DNA of 64,000 nt from Saccharomycopsis fibuligera x Saccharomycopsis cf. fibuligera. Lineage: Eukaryota; Ascomycota; Saccharomycetes; Ascoideales; Saccharomycopsidaceae. Under the pieces are notes generated by a model. The model saw only the letters and a program-made list of their open reading frames with translations. It did no database searches and had not been told where the DNA came from. The stretch is from contig CP012821.1 in NCBI GenBank assembly GCA_001936135.1, positions 248,001 to 312,000 of the forward strand, written 5' to 3'. A program made the translations under genes and the position numbers. Below are positions 50,817 to 61,056 of this stretch, in pieces; the first letter of the stretch is position 1, and each line of letters begins with the position of its first letter.

Positions 50817-52598
50817 TTAGTATTCTGGGTTTTTGACATACTTGTGGCCTAATAATTCTTTGCCTTGGTAAACCGGCTCAGTTTTCAAATACTCCAATGG
50901 TTTCAATTTAGGCCAATTAACAACTTGCATACCATTAGAAAACATGTATGTACCACTAACAAGCAAACCAGTAAAGGCAATGACAATTAACACATGTTGT
51001 TTGGTTTGCAAACCGTAAACTAATCCTTTAAGGAAAGTTGCAACAAGAATAAACACAAAGAATAAGAATACAGAAAGAGTGTATTGAAATTGGTATGGTC
51101 TGAAATCGACAAATGGGCTAGCTGGTGCTTGCGATGGAATGAATTCCCCCAATATCAAGTCAAATGAATCTTGTCTTGCGCCATCTTTGTAATTGTTTTT
51201 GACGTATCTGGTGATAGAATTCAGTAAATCTGCAAGAGCCCCTCTTCTAGTTCTTGTACCTGTTCTGGTAAAGTCAGTTTTTAAAGCTCCAGTGCCAGAA
51301 TATACACTGCTTACTGCATCAGCATTATCTGCCCAAAAATTTTGAAATTCAAGATTCAACTTTATGTTTGAGTCCCATTTCTGGTTCGATTGGACAATTT
51401 GGGCATTTTCTAATTGGTTTTGCAAGAAGAACCGGCCCAATGTTGATTGGACAACATTAGTTCTGTCGAGACAGTCCATGCAGTTGGTTCTGACAATATG
51501 TTGTTGTTTTCTAATAGTTTGTGCGCCGGCATCAACATTAACAGTACCAATAAAATAATCATCTTTGCTTAACCCTAATTGTTGGAGAGTTTCGAGCAAC
51601 AAATAGACATTGTGCCATTGCATTTTGCGGCACTCATGATGGAAGTCAAAGTAAATGTATTGGAGCTGATCATCACCAAGAGATTTAACAAGATTTTCGT
51701 AAGCATTCTTCACTGGTAATTCGTAACCTTTTTGGTTAACAAGGTTGACCAAATAATTTTTGCCATAGAATGAAATTTGTTCATTAAAATGACGGCGTCC
51801 AGCTTCAACGGAGTTGGCTTGGCCAATGGATAAATGTGGTTTGTACTTCAAATTGTTGACTTCTGCCCAATATACTGGCACTGAACCTCTGGTTTGCAAG
51901 TAACTGTAGATTATGTCATTGTGAACCATAATCTGCTCAGTCTCGTTAAAGTTAGCTACTTGTCCCTTGTCATTGATACCACGGCGAAAGTAACGAGTAC
52001 CAGCTCTGTATCTACTTCTTCTAGTGATCAAACCAAAAGAAATTGACTTACCATTGACAGTTTCCTGGAGGATCTTGGCATAACCCGAGATAACTGGAGT
52101 GATGAAAAGTTCGTAAGCCCTGTCTTTGGCAGACAAATTCAACAAATCCTTGGACAAAAACTCATTCCAGAAGAAACGTGAGTCAGTGGAGCCAACCCCA
52201 ACGGCCAAGTTTTTATCAAAATTTCTTTGCACAGAGTTGGTCAAATCATAGGATCTGGAAAAAAACAAGTTGCTGGAGTCCAATTGGAAACGTAACAAGT
52301 TGAGGTAAACATGCTCATCACTGTCATAGGAAGAATACGAGTTCAACGGGATAATGGAAGTGCTAGCTACTTTAAGAACCTCGTGGCCTAAGAACAGACC
52401 AAAAGAATCAGCGGCGTTGATGGTGACAAGGTATTTGCCGACCTTCAATTGGATAGTGCCCAAGAGGCCAACAATCTCAGAGGTGACGGCTGGGTCAAAC
52501 TGCTTATCAGCAACAAGCTCTGCGTCACTCTCAGTGAGCTTCAAAATGCGGCCCTGCTCGCGCAAGAAGGTGCCTTCGGCAGAAGTAGTTAATAACAT
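50817..52598 (-). CDS. SAC1: Phosphoinositide 4-phosphatase of ER/Golgi
   Basis: 593 aa (yeast 623). Sac1 hydrolyses PtdIns4P on ER and Golgi membranes. The Sac domain is complete: TYDLT-type SYDLTNSVQRNF, DSRFFWNEFL, GLITRRSRYRAGTRYFRRG, NFNETEQI, QTRGSVPVYWAEVNNLKYKPHL, YFDFHHECRKMQWHN and the catalytic CX5R(T) motif RTNCMDCLDRTNVVQS (about residues 371-385). Two C-terminal membrane helices (about 500-523 and 530-548) anchor it. By eye it has only one in-frame CTG (52395-52397), at a position that is Arg in yeast. It shares a short divergent promoter (280 bases) with SEC23. Confidence 0.96.
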   Translation of the reverse strand: MLLTTSAEGTFLREQGRILKLTESDAELVADKQFDPAVTSEIVGLLGTIQLKVGKYLVTINAADSFGLFLGHEVLKVASTSIIPLNSYSSYDSDEHVYLNLLRFQLDSSNLFFSRSYDLTNSVQRNFDKNLAVGVGSTDSRFFWNEFLSKDLLNLSAKDRAYELFITPVISGYAKILQETVNGKSISFGLITRRSRYRAGTRYFRRGINDKGQVANFNETEQIMVHNDIIYSYLQTRGSVPVYWAEVNNLKYKPHLSIGQANSVEAGRRHFNEQISFYGKNYLVNLVNQKGYELPVKNAYENLVKSLGDDQLQYIYFDFHHECRKMQWHNVYLLLETLQQLGLSKDDYFIGTVNVDAGAQTIRKQQHIVRTNCMDCLDRTNVVQSTLGRFFLQNQLENAQIVQSNQKWDSNIKLNLEFQNFWADNADAVSSVYSGTGALKTDFTRTGTRTRRGALADLLNSITRYVKNNYKDGARQDSFDLILGEFIPSQAPASPFVDFRPYQFQYTLSVFLFFVFILVATFLKGLVYGLQTKQHVLIVIAFTGLLVSGTYMFSNGMQVVNWPKLKPLEYLKTEPVYQGKELLGHKYVKNPEY

Positions 52599-52878
52599 GG
52601 GTAATGGATGGAGTTGATGAATAATAAGTGGTTGGCGAGTACTTGTTATATATCTATAGCTTACCTGTTTATGTCTCTGTTCATCTGTTGGCTCTCATGT
52701 TGTGGCGGCGTGTAATTTTCCAGTCGCACTGTGTGTTACCCTGCCTCTTGACACTCCTCCAGTGGACAAGTCAGCAAATCTCATTCAAAATATCAAATAT
52801 CATTCAATAAACATCAGCACCAAACACCATTTATCATCACTCGTCATCAACCACAACACCCACACACTCATCCTCGCC
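52599..52878. promoter_or_regulatory. Divergent promoter SAC1/SEC23
   Basis: 280 bases between two start codons. There is a TATA-like tatatatc (about 52648-52655) on the SAC1 side and a C/A-rich leader before SEC23. No other gene is present. Confidence 0.5.
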
Positions 52879-55179
52879 ATGGTATGACACCGTTTAGCTT
52901 CTGATTTAATCTCTTTTTTTAAACACCTATACTAACATCTGCAGGATTTTGAAGCCCAAGAAGATATCAATGGCGTGCGTCTTTCGTGGAACGTCATCCC
53001 AAGCAATGCTGGGAGCATGAAGACCATCGTGCCAATTGGTGCCTTGTACACACCTTTAAAACAAAAAGAAGACTTGCCTATTGTCCCATATGATCCTTTT
53101 CGCTGTAACAGTGCTCAATGTAGAGCCATCTTGAACCCATACTGTCAGATTGACTTAAGAGCAAAGTTGTGGATCTGTCAGTTCTGTTTGTCGAGAAACC
53201 CATTGCCTGCTCAGTACCAAAACATTTCCACCGAATTCTTGCCAACGGAACTCAATGCTCAAAGTTCTACTATTGAATACGTGTCTCAAAGACCAGTGCA
53301 AAACCCTCCAATTTTCTGTTTTGTTATTGATTTGTGTCAAGATGAAGACAACTTGGAAGCATTGAAGGAAACTTTGGTGATATCATTATCGTTATTGCCT
53401 CCTAATGCCCTTGTTGGAATCATTACTTTTGGCACCATGGTCCAAGTTCATGATTTGGGTTACGAAACCTGTCCAAAATCTTACATCTTTAGAGGTGACA
53501 AAGACTATCCATTGAAGACATTATCTGAAATGTTATCCGGATCAGCTAGCGGCGCAAATGGTTTGGGCAGATTCTTTTTACCTTTACACCAAGTAGAATT
53601 CCAACTCACTACTTTGCTCGAAAACTTGAAAAGAGACCCATGGCCAGTTGCTAACAATAAGAGAGCCATCAGATCAACTGGTGCTGCTGTTTCCATTGCC
53701 GCCACTTTATTACAATCGAACTATGCTGGCTTTGGTGCCAGAATCATGGTGTTTAGTGCAGGTCCTGGTACTTTGGCTCCAGGTTTAATTGTTGGACCTG
53801 AATTAAGGGAACCAATTAGATCACATAATGATGTTGACAAAGACACTGCTAAACATTTCAAGAAAGCAAAGAAATTTTACGATGCCTTGGCTGAAAGAAT
53901 TGCCGCTAATGGCCACTGTGTGGATATCTTTGCTGGTTGTTACGACCAAATTGGTATGTCAGAAATGCAACAATTATCGAATGTTACTGGTGGTTCACTT
54001 GTCTTGTCTGATGCCTTTACCACTTTTATCTTTAAGCAATCATTCCTTAGATTGTTGAGTAAAGACGAAGAAGGTTACTTGCAAATGGGTTTCAATGGTA
54101 ATTTTGAAGTGAAAACTTCTAATGAATTGAAAACTTCCGGTTTAATCGGTCATGCAAGCTCGCTTAAGCAGTCTAATCCAAGAGTGGCTGATGCAGAAAT
54201 TGGTATTGGTGGTACTAGTGCTTGGAAATTGTGCTCATTGACTCCAAATCATACTTATGCAATTTTCTTTGAATCAGCGAACATTCCTCAATCCGGTACT
54301 GGTTACGACAGTGCGTATATCCAATTCATCACCACTTATCAGCACGCTTCGGGAACTTATAGAACCAGAGTTACCACTCTCAGAAATCCATTATCATCAG
54401 TGGGAGATGCTGGTATAACTGAATCATTTGATCAAGAAGCTGCTGCAGTGTTAATGTCCAGAATCGCCGTTTTCAAAGCTGAACAAGATGACGGTGCTGA
54501 TGTCTTGAGATGGATCGATAGAATGTTGATTAGATTGTGCCAAAGATTTGCTGATTACCAAAAGGACAATCCAGAATCTTTCAGATTATCACCAAATTTT
54601 TCCTTGTATCCTCAATTTATGTTTTATTTAAGAAGATCTCAATTCTTGCAAGTTTTTAATAATTCCCCTGATGAAACTGCTTTTTACAGACATGTCTTGA
54701 CTAGAGAAGATACTACCAACTCATTAATTATGATTCAACCAACGTTGACTTCTTTCTCCATGCAGGAAGAACCAGAACCCGTGTTACTTGACTCTATTTC
54801 GGTTAAACCAGATAGAATATTGCTTTTGGACACATTTTTCCATATTTTGATTTATCGTGGTGAAACTATTGCTGCTTGGAAAAAAGCAGGATATCAGGAA
54901 AATCCAGAATATGAAGATTTCAAAATTTTCTTGGAGGAACCAAAGAAAGAAGCAGCTGAACTTTTGATTGATAGATTCCCATTACCGAGATTCATTGATA
55001 CTGAAGCTGGTGGATCTCAAGCAAGATTCTTGTTTTCTAGATTGAATCCATCTAACACTTATCAACAACAAGATCCATTTAATGCTGGTAGTGGTACCGC
55101 TATTGTTTTGACTGATGATGTCAGTTTGCAAACTTTCATGACTCATTTGCAAAAATTGGCAGTTAGTGGTGCCTCGTGA
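52879..55179 (+). CDS. SEC23: COPII coat GTPase-activating subunit (spliced)
   Basis: Exon 1 is only the ATG at 52879-52881, the intron is 52882-52944 and exon 2 is 52945-55179, giving 745 aa. Sec23 pairs with Sec24 in the inner COPII coat and activates Sar1 GTP hydrolysis at ER exit sites. After splicing the protein begins [18 protein letters not shown], as in yeast (MDFETNEDINGVRFTWNV). The zinc finger ([14 protein letters not shown]...WICQFC), the trunk ([28 protein letters not shown]), the [14 protein letters not shown] helix and the gelsolin end ([44 protein letters not shown]) are all intact. I found no in-frame CTG codon in the whole gene. Confidence 0.97.
52882..52944 (+). other. SEC23 intron (63 nt) directly after the start codon
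   Basis: Donor GTATGA at 52882, branch point TACTAAC (about 52930-52936), acceptor GCAG ending at 52944. It separates the initiator ATG from the rest of the coding sequence. Confidence 0.9.
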
Positions 55180-56952
55180 GCAGTGTGTATATGTGTGAAG
55201 AAAAGCATTGTTGATTAAATATATACTAAAACTTGTAATCAAATAATATAATACTTGACAGAATGTTTATTTCAGCTGAATCTGTAAGACTTGTTACTAC
55301 TGACCAATTATGGAGCGAATTATGTGGCGACATATGAGACTAGACACATATGTAAGGGCCATTTCTCGCTATGCATGATACTCGCTGTCAATCTAGTTTA
55401 AGTTAAAACAGGCTGCTAAGTTAAATTATGCTTGATTTATATATGTTGTGATTCTGGACGAAAACTACTAAATCAATTTGTTTGTTGTTTAGCTTAGTTT
55501 TCGGAGAACTGCAGCCAACGGAGTCTCGGACTTCGGAGTTAATAAATTTTTAAAATGATTCAAAAAATTAATTTATCTTGATTATTATTTCTGTTGAGAT
55601 TGTTTTTCCCAATTATTATCATAAAGCATACGTTTTAAAAGTTAGAAGCACAAGTCTGAAAAAAATTACAATGTCATTCTTCCGTAATAAATCCAAGCTG
55701 CTAATCATAAATTACAACAAGTGAAGTTGCAGCATCAGCCATTGCAATACCAGTGCCGCATAAGAAGGATTATTAGTTTGACTGGTTTTAAATGTCTAAA
55801 TTATACTTGGTGCTTCACTCTGAAGCCCTTTCAATATTCGAATAATTATTCACCTGTTGCAAATAAAAACAAAAGCAAAAAAAAGTTCATGGCCATCCAG
55901 CAGCATAATCACTACCTTGTTTGCAGTTTACACTAGCATCACCACTAATGCTGTTGATTAGCAGAGATTCATATTCTAGCACTCATGTCATTTTTACTTG
56001 GCGCCAAAATAATAAATATAGAGTCTCAAAAACTGTTGATCTTAATTTTTGTTTCTAAACTTAAAATTCTTTCCAAAGCTAATGATACATATACCGATGA
56101 ATATGGCGAAATCAATGGTTTTGAAAGTACCAGCATTACTTTGGTAACATTGAGAGTGTTGAAAGGACGGATAAAGATCATTTATTGTTTCAAATTGTTT
56201 TCTAATATTATTATTTTTTCATAAAGAGTTGCATAACAATATATTCCTAAGAAAGGGATAACTTAATAATGTTCTAATAGAAAAAAATTTATTTCAATCA
56301 GTAGAGACACTAGAAATTGCTTAAAATTTATTCATCTAAATGTTATGGAACTGAGAAGTATATTAGTCGATGGTGATGTGATTAAAAATCTTGCAAAAAG
56401 CAAAGGTGCATATTAAGCGCATATATAATAACTGAAAACATAATGTTCTTTCAGATGGATATTAAGGCGAATGAGTCACTGATTTGTAGTTATTCGCCTT
56501 GTTGCTGTCAAATTTGAGTATATCATATTGATGTTATAGAAATGTGTTATGCATTAGTAGGTATATATATGTTTCATGATGTAATATGCTGTACTGTCCA
56601 ATGTATTATGCTTTATTATATAAAGTGATGTGCGTCTATAAAAATAGATTACGCGAATAAAATCACATGACAAGTACTTTGTGAGCAAAAAGTTGCGCAT
56701 ACAGCATTTAACAGGGAAAATAAAGAAAAAGACAGCAGAAACGCTTGTAGAGAAACGTAGCAGTTAGTCAATTGACAAGTGAAAAAAAAAAAAAACACCC
56801 TTGTGATTGTAGTGCGTCGTGGCCAGTGACTATTTCAATATATTAACAGTACACTTGGCCTCGTTGCTTCCCTCTGTGCCCCATCTCCTTTACCTTCTTA
56901 TTACCAAGAGCGAGTCCCCTTGCTAAGCTTCCCTTCAAGATAGCAGAAAAAA
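55180..56952. other. Intergenic region SEC23 downstream / ZRG17 upstream
   Basis: 1773 bases. A short frame at 55985-56224 and a start-like segment at 55672 may be relics (see separate entry). TCACATGAC lies at 56663-56671, about 290 bases before the ZRG17 ATG, and an A14 run near 56780. No intact gene is supported. Confidence 0.5.
55672..56224 (+). pseudogene. Weak candidate gene relic
   Basis: A segment beginning MSFFRNKSK (55672) soon meets a stop, and further pieces with protein-like composition follow in shifting frames. The last is a 79-codon open stretch ending 56224 with DTYTDEYGEINGFESTS and LVTLRVLKG. I do not recognise the family. It could be a decayed gene or chance composition. 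Confidence 0.2.
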
Positions 56953-59172
56953 ATGACTGATAACGACGTAAAGAAAGAGGTCGTTATTCAGGACGGGAAG
57001 CCCCATCTTCAATATGTCCCCAAATACAACTATCCAGGCTCAGACAGTGCGATATTGGACTCTCCGGATTCCTCAGCTTTTAGTATTAACTCACCAGCTT
57101 CATCCAATTTCAAAGATGAATCCTATTTGTCCACACCTACAAGTAAATCCAAATTCAAGGACGAAAGCAGCAGCAGCAACAATAACAATAACTATATCCA
57201 TAATAACAGAGTTGGGCTGCAGTCACCACTAAGAATGGAATATTCTAAACGCTTATCTTTCAATGACGCTAAACCAGCCGGAACAGCGCTTATAAATGAT
57301 ATGCTTCCGCCTCCAAACAATCGCTCTTCGTTAGTAGGTAACACTGGAAGTTACAAATCGGGCAGACGTCAGCGTCCAAGGTCACTTTATGCTGATTTGG
57401 ACTCATATATCAACAATACTGCCCCTTCATTAGTGATGAAAGGCTCATCTGAGTCCTTGTCAAAGGACAAAGCTGAAAGCCAAAGCATCAATGTTCCTAC
57501 TCCAACATTGAGCAGCTTGGTCAATGATATTAATAGTGATAGTCCACCAGATACCTTTTTCAATCTAGCTCCGCCTCCATCAGCCAGCAAGGCAGCAGCA
57601 GGCACTACCACAGGATCAGGCACGACAAACTATTCTAGCTTATATTCCCTTGGCTCCAATGGTTCACAAAAATCAGCCAATAACCTATCTCCAGTGCATG
57701 GAACTTCAAGGTCTGGCTCGAAATCAGAATACGATAGAAGCAACATCAATGAATTTATGCAAAATTCCAGATCAGGTTCTCCGATACGAACAGGAAGCCC
57801 CTCTAGACGGAAAGATTCAAACACATCCAATCATAATCCCTTCAACTACCATTCTGTATCCCTATCTAACCCAAATATTCTTCAAAAACCTGCACATAGA
57901 AAAGGTCATAGGTATAAACACTCTTCGGTATCAATGAATTTTTTTCAAGAACCGAAAAAAAGAGCACAATTAAATATCCCAACATCGTTACCTATCCCTT
58001 CAATTAATGAATTCTTTGAGTCATGCAGTCATTCTCAAAAATTAAAATTAGGTTGGTGTTTCATCCATTTATTTTATTCTTCTATTGTATTTTTAGCAGG
58101 ATTTCAATATTCTTTAGCATGTTTAACTACATTATCGCATTTGGTGTTTTTCGATTCCATTAATAACTTTTTAGTGGTAATTGTTGAAATTTTCAAGAAT
58201 TTCGAAGTATGGGAGAAATCGTCAATTAGATTTCCCTTTGGCTTGAGCAGATTAGAAATTTTATTTGGATTTGCATTAAGTGTTTCATTGTTTTATGTTG
58301 GCTTTGATTTGATTACTCACTCATTGGAAGAGTTTGTCATCAGTTTAATTGATCAAGATTTTAACCATGACAACCATCATAACCATCATAATAATGATGA
58401 GCATAAGCAGCTTTCAGATAAATTGTTTCTAGTATTGATATTTTTAGGGATTATTATTACGCTTGTCAGTAGTAAAATTCTTCATTCCAATGATAACGCT
58501 TTCAACAATTTGGATGATAAAAATGGTAGTCTTCGCTATAGACGCTCCAATTTGGATTTACTCAACACTGGAGACGATGATGATGAAGGTAAAGGTTTCA
58601 AGGCATCCAAGAAGAAAAGTATTATTGCTGAAGTCAAAACAAACACATATGATAAAATGCTTGATGGTTTCAAAACATTGATGCAATATAATTCAATTAT
58701 CAAAAACCCAATAAAGCTATTAACCGTGATTTTCCTAAGTTACTTAATCTTTTACCCTTATGTTTCAAAAATTAGTTCAGAATTTAAAATTAACGAAATT
58801 CAAACATTTTTGATGTCCAGTTTGATTTTATATTTTGCATTTCACATGATGAAACGTCTTTCATTAATTATTTTACTTTCTTTCCCATATGGCAGCAAAG
58901 TTTTCAAACGAAGCACTAATGAGATTAATGAAGAAATTCTACGTTTGGATTCTTTTAAGTCGCATTATAAAGTGAAAAAAATATTAATCTCTAAAGTGAA
59001 TTATTCATTGTTTGTAATATTGGTGAAGGTCAAAATGACTGGTGAATCAGATAATGAAGAATTCAAACTAAGAAATGATATTGCCACGGTAGTGAAACGA
59101 GCCCTTTTGCATAATAAATTGGAAAATGAGTATGTCAAGTTTGATATAACTATGGACATTGACCGGATGTAA
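56953..59172 (+). CDS. ZRG17: ER zinc transporter subunit (CDF family)
   Basis: 739 aa. Zrg17 pairs with Msc2 to move zinc into the ER. The N-terminal half (about 1-335) is Ser/Asn/Pro-rich and probably cytosolic. From about residue 350 there are hydrophobic segments typical of cation diffusion facilitators (GWCFIHLFYSSIVFLAGFQY, LTTLSHLVFFDSINNFLVVI, RFPFGLSRLEILFGFALSVS, FYVGFDLITHSLEEF). A His/Asn-rich cytosolic loop (DNHHNHHNNDEH) of the kind seen in zinc transporters comes next, then two more membrane segments and a soluble C-terminal domain. The GLSRLEILFGFALS block resembles yeast Zrg17 more than Msc2. The ATG lies in a good context (gaaaaaaatg). Confidence 0.82.
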   Translation: MTDNDVKKEVVIQDGKPHLQYVPKYNYPGSDSAILDSPDSSAFSINSPASSNFKDESYLSTPTSKSKFKDESSSSNNNNNYIHNNRVGLQSPLRMEYSKRLSFNDAKPAGTALINDMLPPPNNRSSLVGNTGSYKSGRRQRPRSLYADLDSYINNTAPSLVMKGSSESLSKDKAESQSINVPTPTLSSLVNDINSDSPPDTFFNLAPPPSASKAAAGTTTGSGTTNYSSLYSLGSNGSQKSANNLSPVHGTSRSGSKSEYDRSNINEFMQNSRSGSPIRTGSPSRRKDSNTSNHNPFNYHSVSLSNPNILQKPAHRKGHRYKHSSVSMNFFQEPKKRAQLNIPTSLPIPSINEFFESCSHSQKLKLGWCFIHLFYSSIVFLAGFQYSLACLTTLSHLVFFDSINNFLVVIVEIFKNFEVWEKSSIRFPFGLSRLEILFGFALSVSLFYVGFDLITHSLEEFVISLIDQDFNHDNHHNHHNNDEHKQLSDKLFLVLIFLGIIITLVSSKILHSNDNAFNNLDDKNGSLRYRRSNLDLLNTGDDDDEGKGFKASKKKSIIAEVKTNTYDKMLDGFKTLMQYNSIIKNPIKLLTVIFLSYLIFYPYVSKISSEFKINEIQTFLMSSLILYFAFHMMKRLSLIILLSFPYGSKVFKRSTNEINEEILRLDSFKSHYKVKKILISKVNYSLFVILVKVKMTGESDNEEFKLRNDIATVVKRALLHNKLENEYVKFDITMDIDRM

Positions 59173-59655
59173 CTGTTGAGTTATTATTATTATTATTAAT
59201 ATTATTATTATTATTAATATTATTATTATTATTATTATTATTATCATTGATGATGCTTGTCATTTAAGATAAATTGCAATAGTTAACCTTTTGTTCCGCC
59301 TTGTTTTGTTTTCCTGTTTCTTATATTTTATTGTTTACTTACCTAGTTTTCTTCATCTGTGTTTATCACTTTTCGATTCAAATCATCTTTAATTGTTCTT
59401 TGCCTAGTTTTTGCTTTTTTAGTTTAGACAATCTGTTAAGAATGTACAATGTAGCGGGTTTCCGCTTTATATATTTTTATTTTACAATTATCGGCAATTT
59501 CCTCTCTTTTAATGTTTAGTTGCTCTTGCAAATCAAGTATTGTTGAACGCTTTGTCTCAACATGTCTGCAGGCATCAACAATTACAATAGCTTACCACAG
59601 AATCATCAAAACGTATATTATCAGTTCTTAATACCCAATTCTGATTATGAGGCTT
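59173..59655. other. Convergent intergenic region ZRG17/LRA1
   Basis: 483 bases between two stop codons. Apart from the TTA array it is AT-rich, with no gene seen. Confidence 0.55.
59181..59244. repeat. TTA trinucleotide array
   Basis: About 20 TTA/ATT triplets with two small interruptions, just after the ZRG17 stop codon. Confidence 0.93.
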
Positions 59656-60414
59656 TTATTGAAAGTTAACTAAAGCCCCACCATCAACTAATATTTCAGC
59701 CCCAGTAACATACAGAGATAAATCACTGGCCAAGAACACTGCCGCACCAACCAAATCCTCAGGTTTGCCTAATCTCCCCAATGGAATTCTTGACACCATG
59801 TATTTGCGTTTTTCTTCATTGGACAAATCTTCTTTATTCAACTTTGTCTCAATAGTACCCGGTAACAAAGAGTTACATCTGATACCAAATTCTCCCAAAG
59901 TTACAGCTTCGCTTTGCATCAACGATACAATTCCTGCCTTTGTTGGGGTATATGCAACTTGTCCCTTACCACCAACTTTTGCACTGACGGAAGCAACCCC
60001 AATAATCGAGCCACCAGAACCCTGTTTCTTCAATTGTTTTGCAGCAGCTTGAGTAGAGTAAAAAGCACCACCTAAATTGATGTTCACATGTTTTTGAAAA
60101 ACTTGTGGCTCCATTTCGGGAAACTCTGTGAATTCGCAAATTCCTGCATTGCTGATAAAACTGTCCAAATGGCCAAATTTGGCAACTACTGCACTGATCA
60201 ACTCGTCACTGGTTTTTGGATCAGAAATGTCGCCTTGTACAGCAAGAAGATCAGGGATTTCTTTTTGAAGTTCCAAGAGGGCATTATCTTTGTTGGAACG
60301 ATAGTTTATGGCTACTTGGGCTCCATGGTTGTGAAATCCCACTGCTAAAGCACGACCAATACCTGCAAGACCACCGGTAATGCATACTACTTTGCCTTCA
60401 AGGAGCTTAGACAT
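59656..60414 (-). CDS. LRA1: L-rhamnose 1-dehydrogenase (SDR family)
   Basis: 252 aa from the ATG at 60414; the frame stays open 16 codons upstream without an ATG, and family length is about 250. It is a classical short-chain dehydrogenase: cofactor motif TGGLAGIG (13-20), NAG (89-91), catalytic Ser near 142-144 and Tyr155/Lys159 in YTPTK, then PGTIETKL and the C-terminal YVTGAEILVDGG. It would oxidise L-rhamnose to the lactone with NAD(P)+. Substrate assignment rests on resemblance to fungal LRA1 and on the divergent lactonase neighbour; another sugar SDR is possible. Codon 234 is CTG in S-x-YVTG, where SDRs usually have Ser or Ala. Confidence 0.78.
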   Translation of the reverse strand: MSKLLEGKVVCITGGLAGIGRALAVGFHNHGAQVAINYRSNKDNALLELQKEIPDLLAVQGDISDPKTSDELISAVVAKFGHLDSFISNAGICEFTEFPEMEPQVFQKHVNINLGGAFYSTQAAAKQLKKQGSGGSIIGVASVSAKVGGKGQVAYTPTKAGIVSLMQSEAVTLGEFGIRCNSLLPGTIETKLNKEDLSNEEKRKYMVSRIPLGRLGKPEDLVGAAVFLASDLSLYVTGAEILVDGGALVNFQ

Positions 60415-61056
60415 TGTTGATGACCGTGTGTATTTTAAGATTGTTTTTGTTGGACTTTGCACAATTTGTGGAAGGGTTGTTACTCGCTTGAAAAGCAGTG
60501 TTGGATTGCTGCTCTATAATAATATTTATATTCACCTCCGCCCAAATAACAAGTATCTCCCTATTTACTACTGAGATACCGTCGCGACGGGTACATCGGT
60601 ACTTTAAGCAACAAACAGCCGATGGCCCAGTGAGGGCCGTCCCACATTACTTTAGCTGTCAATCAACGTCTCAAAGGCGGGTGCTTTAGGCTTTTAGGAA
60701 TGTCCCACGATTACGCCAGGACAGCAACCATCAGCCAAATATCAATACTAATTGCAACAATTATCGCTGCAGTTAACAGTACAGAACAAACGAGAACACT
60801 GCTGTGGCTTAGTAGAGCAATAGTTGCACTATATCAGTGTTTATATACTCTTGAGTGTTCCTTAGCTTGTTCTTGTGTCAAAGTTCTCTCTTTTTCTCTC
60901 ACCACTCGGTATAAACTGCACTATTTCCATTAACTCACGAGCTCACACTCGATAGTCCATTTTAAAATAGTTTTCCATTGATTTGTTGTGAACTTAAAAT
61001 TTCACTGGCATCTTTTAGTTCTATACTTTATTTTTTCTATTTGAGTTAAACACGCA
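60415..61056. promoter_or_regulatory. Bidirectional promoter LRA1/LRA2
   Basis: 642 bases between the start codons of two rhamnose-pathway genes. A perfect 12-base palindrome CCGTCGCGACGG lies at 60579-60590, of the CCG...CGG kind bound by Zn2Cys6 activators. TATA-like elements are present on both sides (tataaatatt on the minus strand near 60520-60530; tttatatactc near 60840). Co-induction by rhamnose is inferred from the arrangement. Confidence 0.6.
60579..60590. promoter_or_regulatory. CCGTCGCGACGG palindrome, candidate activator site
   Basis: Perfect dyad in the LRA1-LRA2 promoter, 165 bases from LRA1 and about 466 bases from LRA2. I did not find the same 12-mer upstream of LRA3. Confidence 0.45.
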
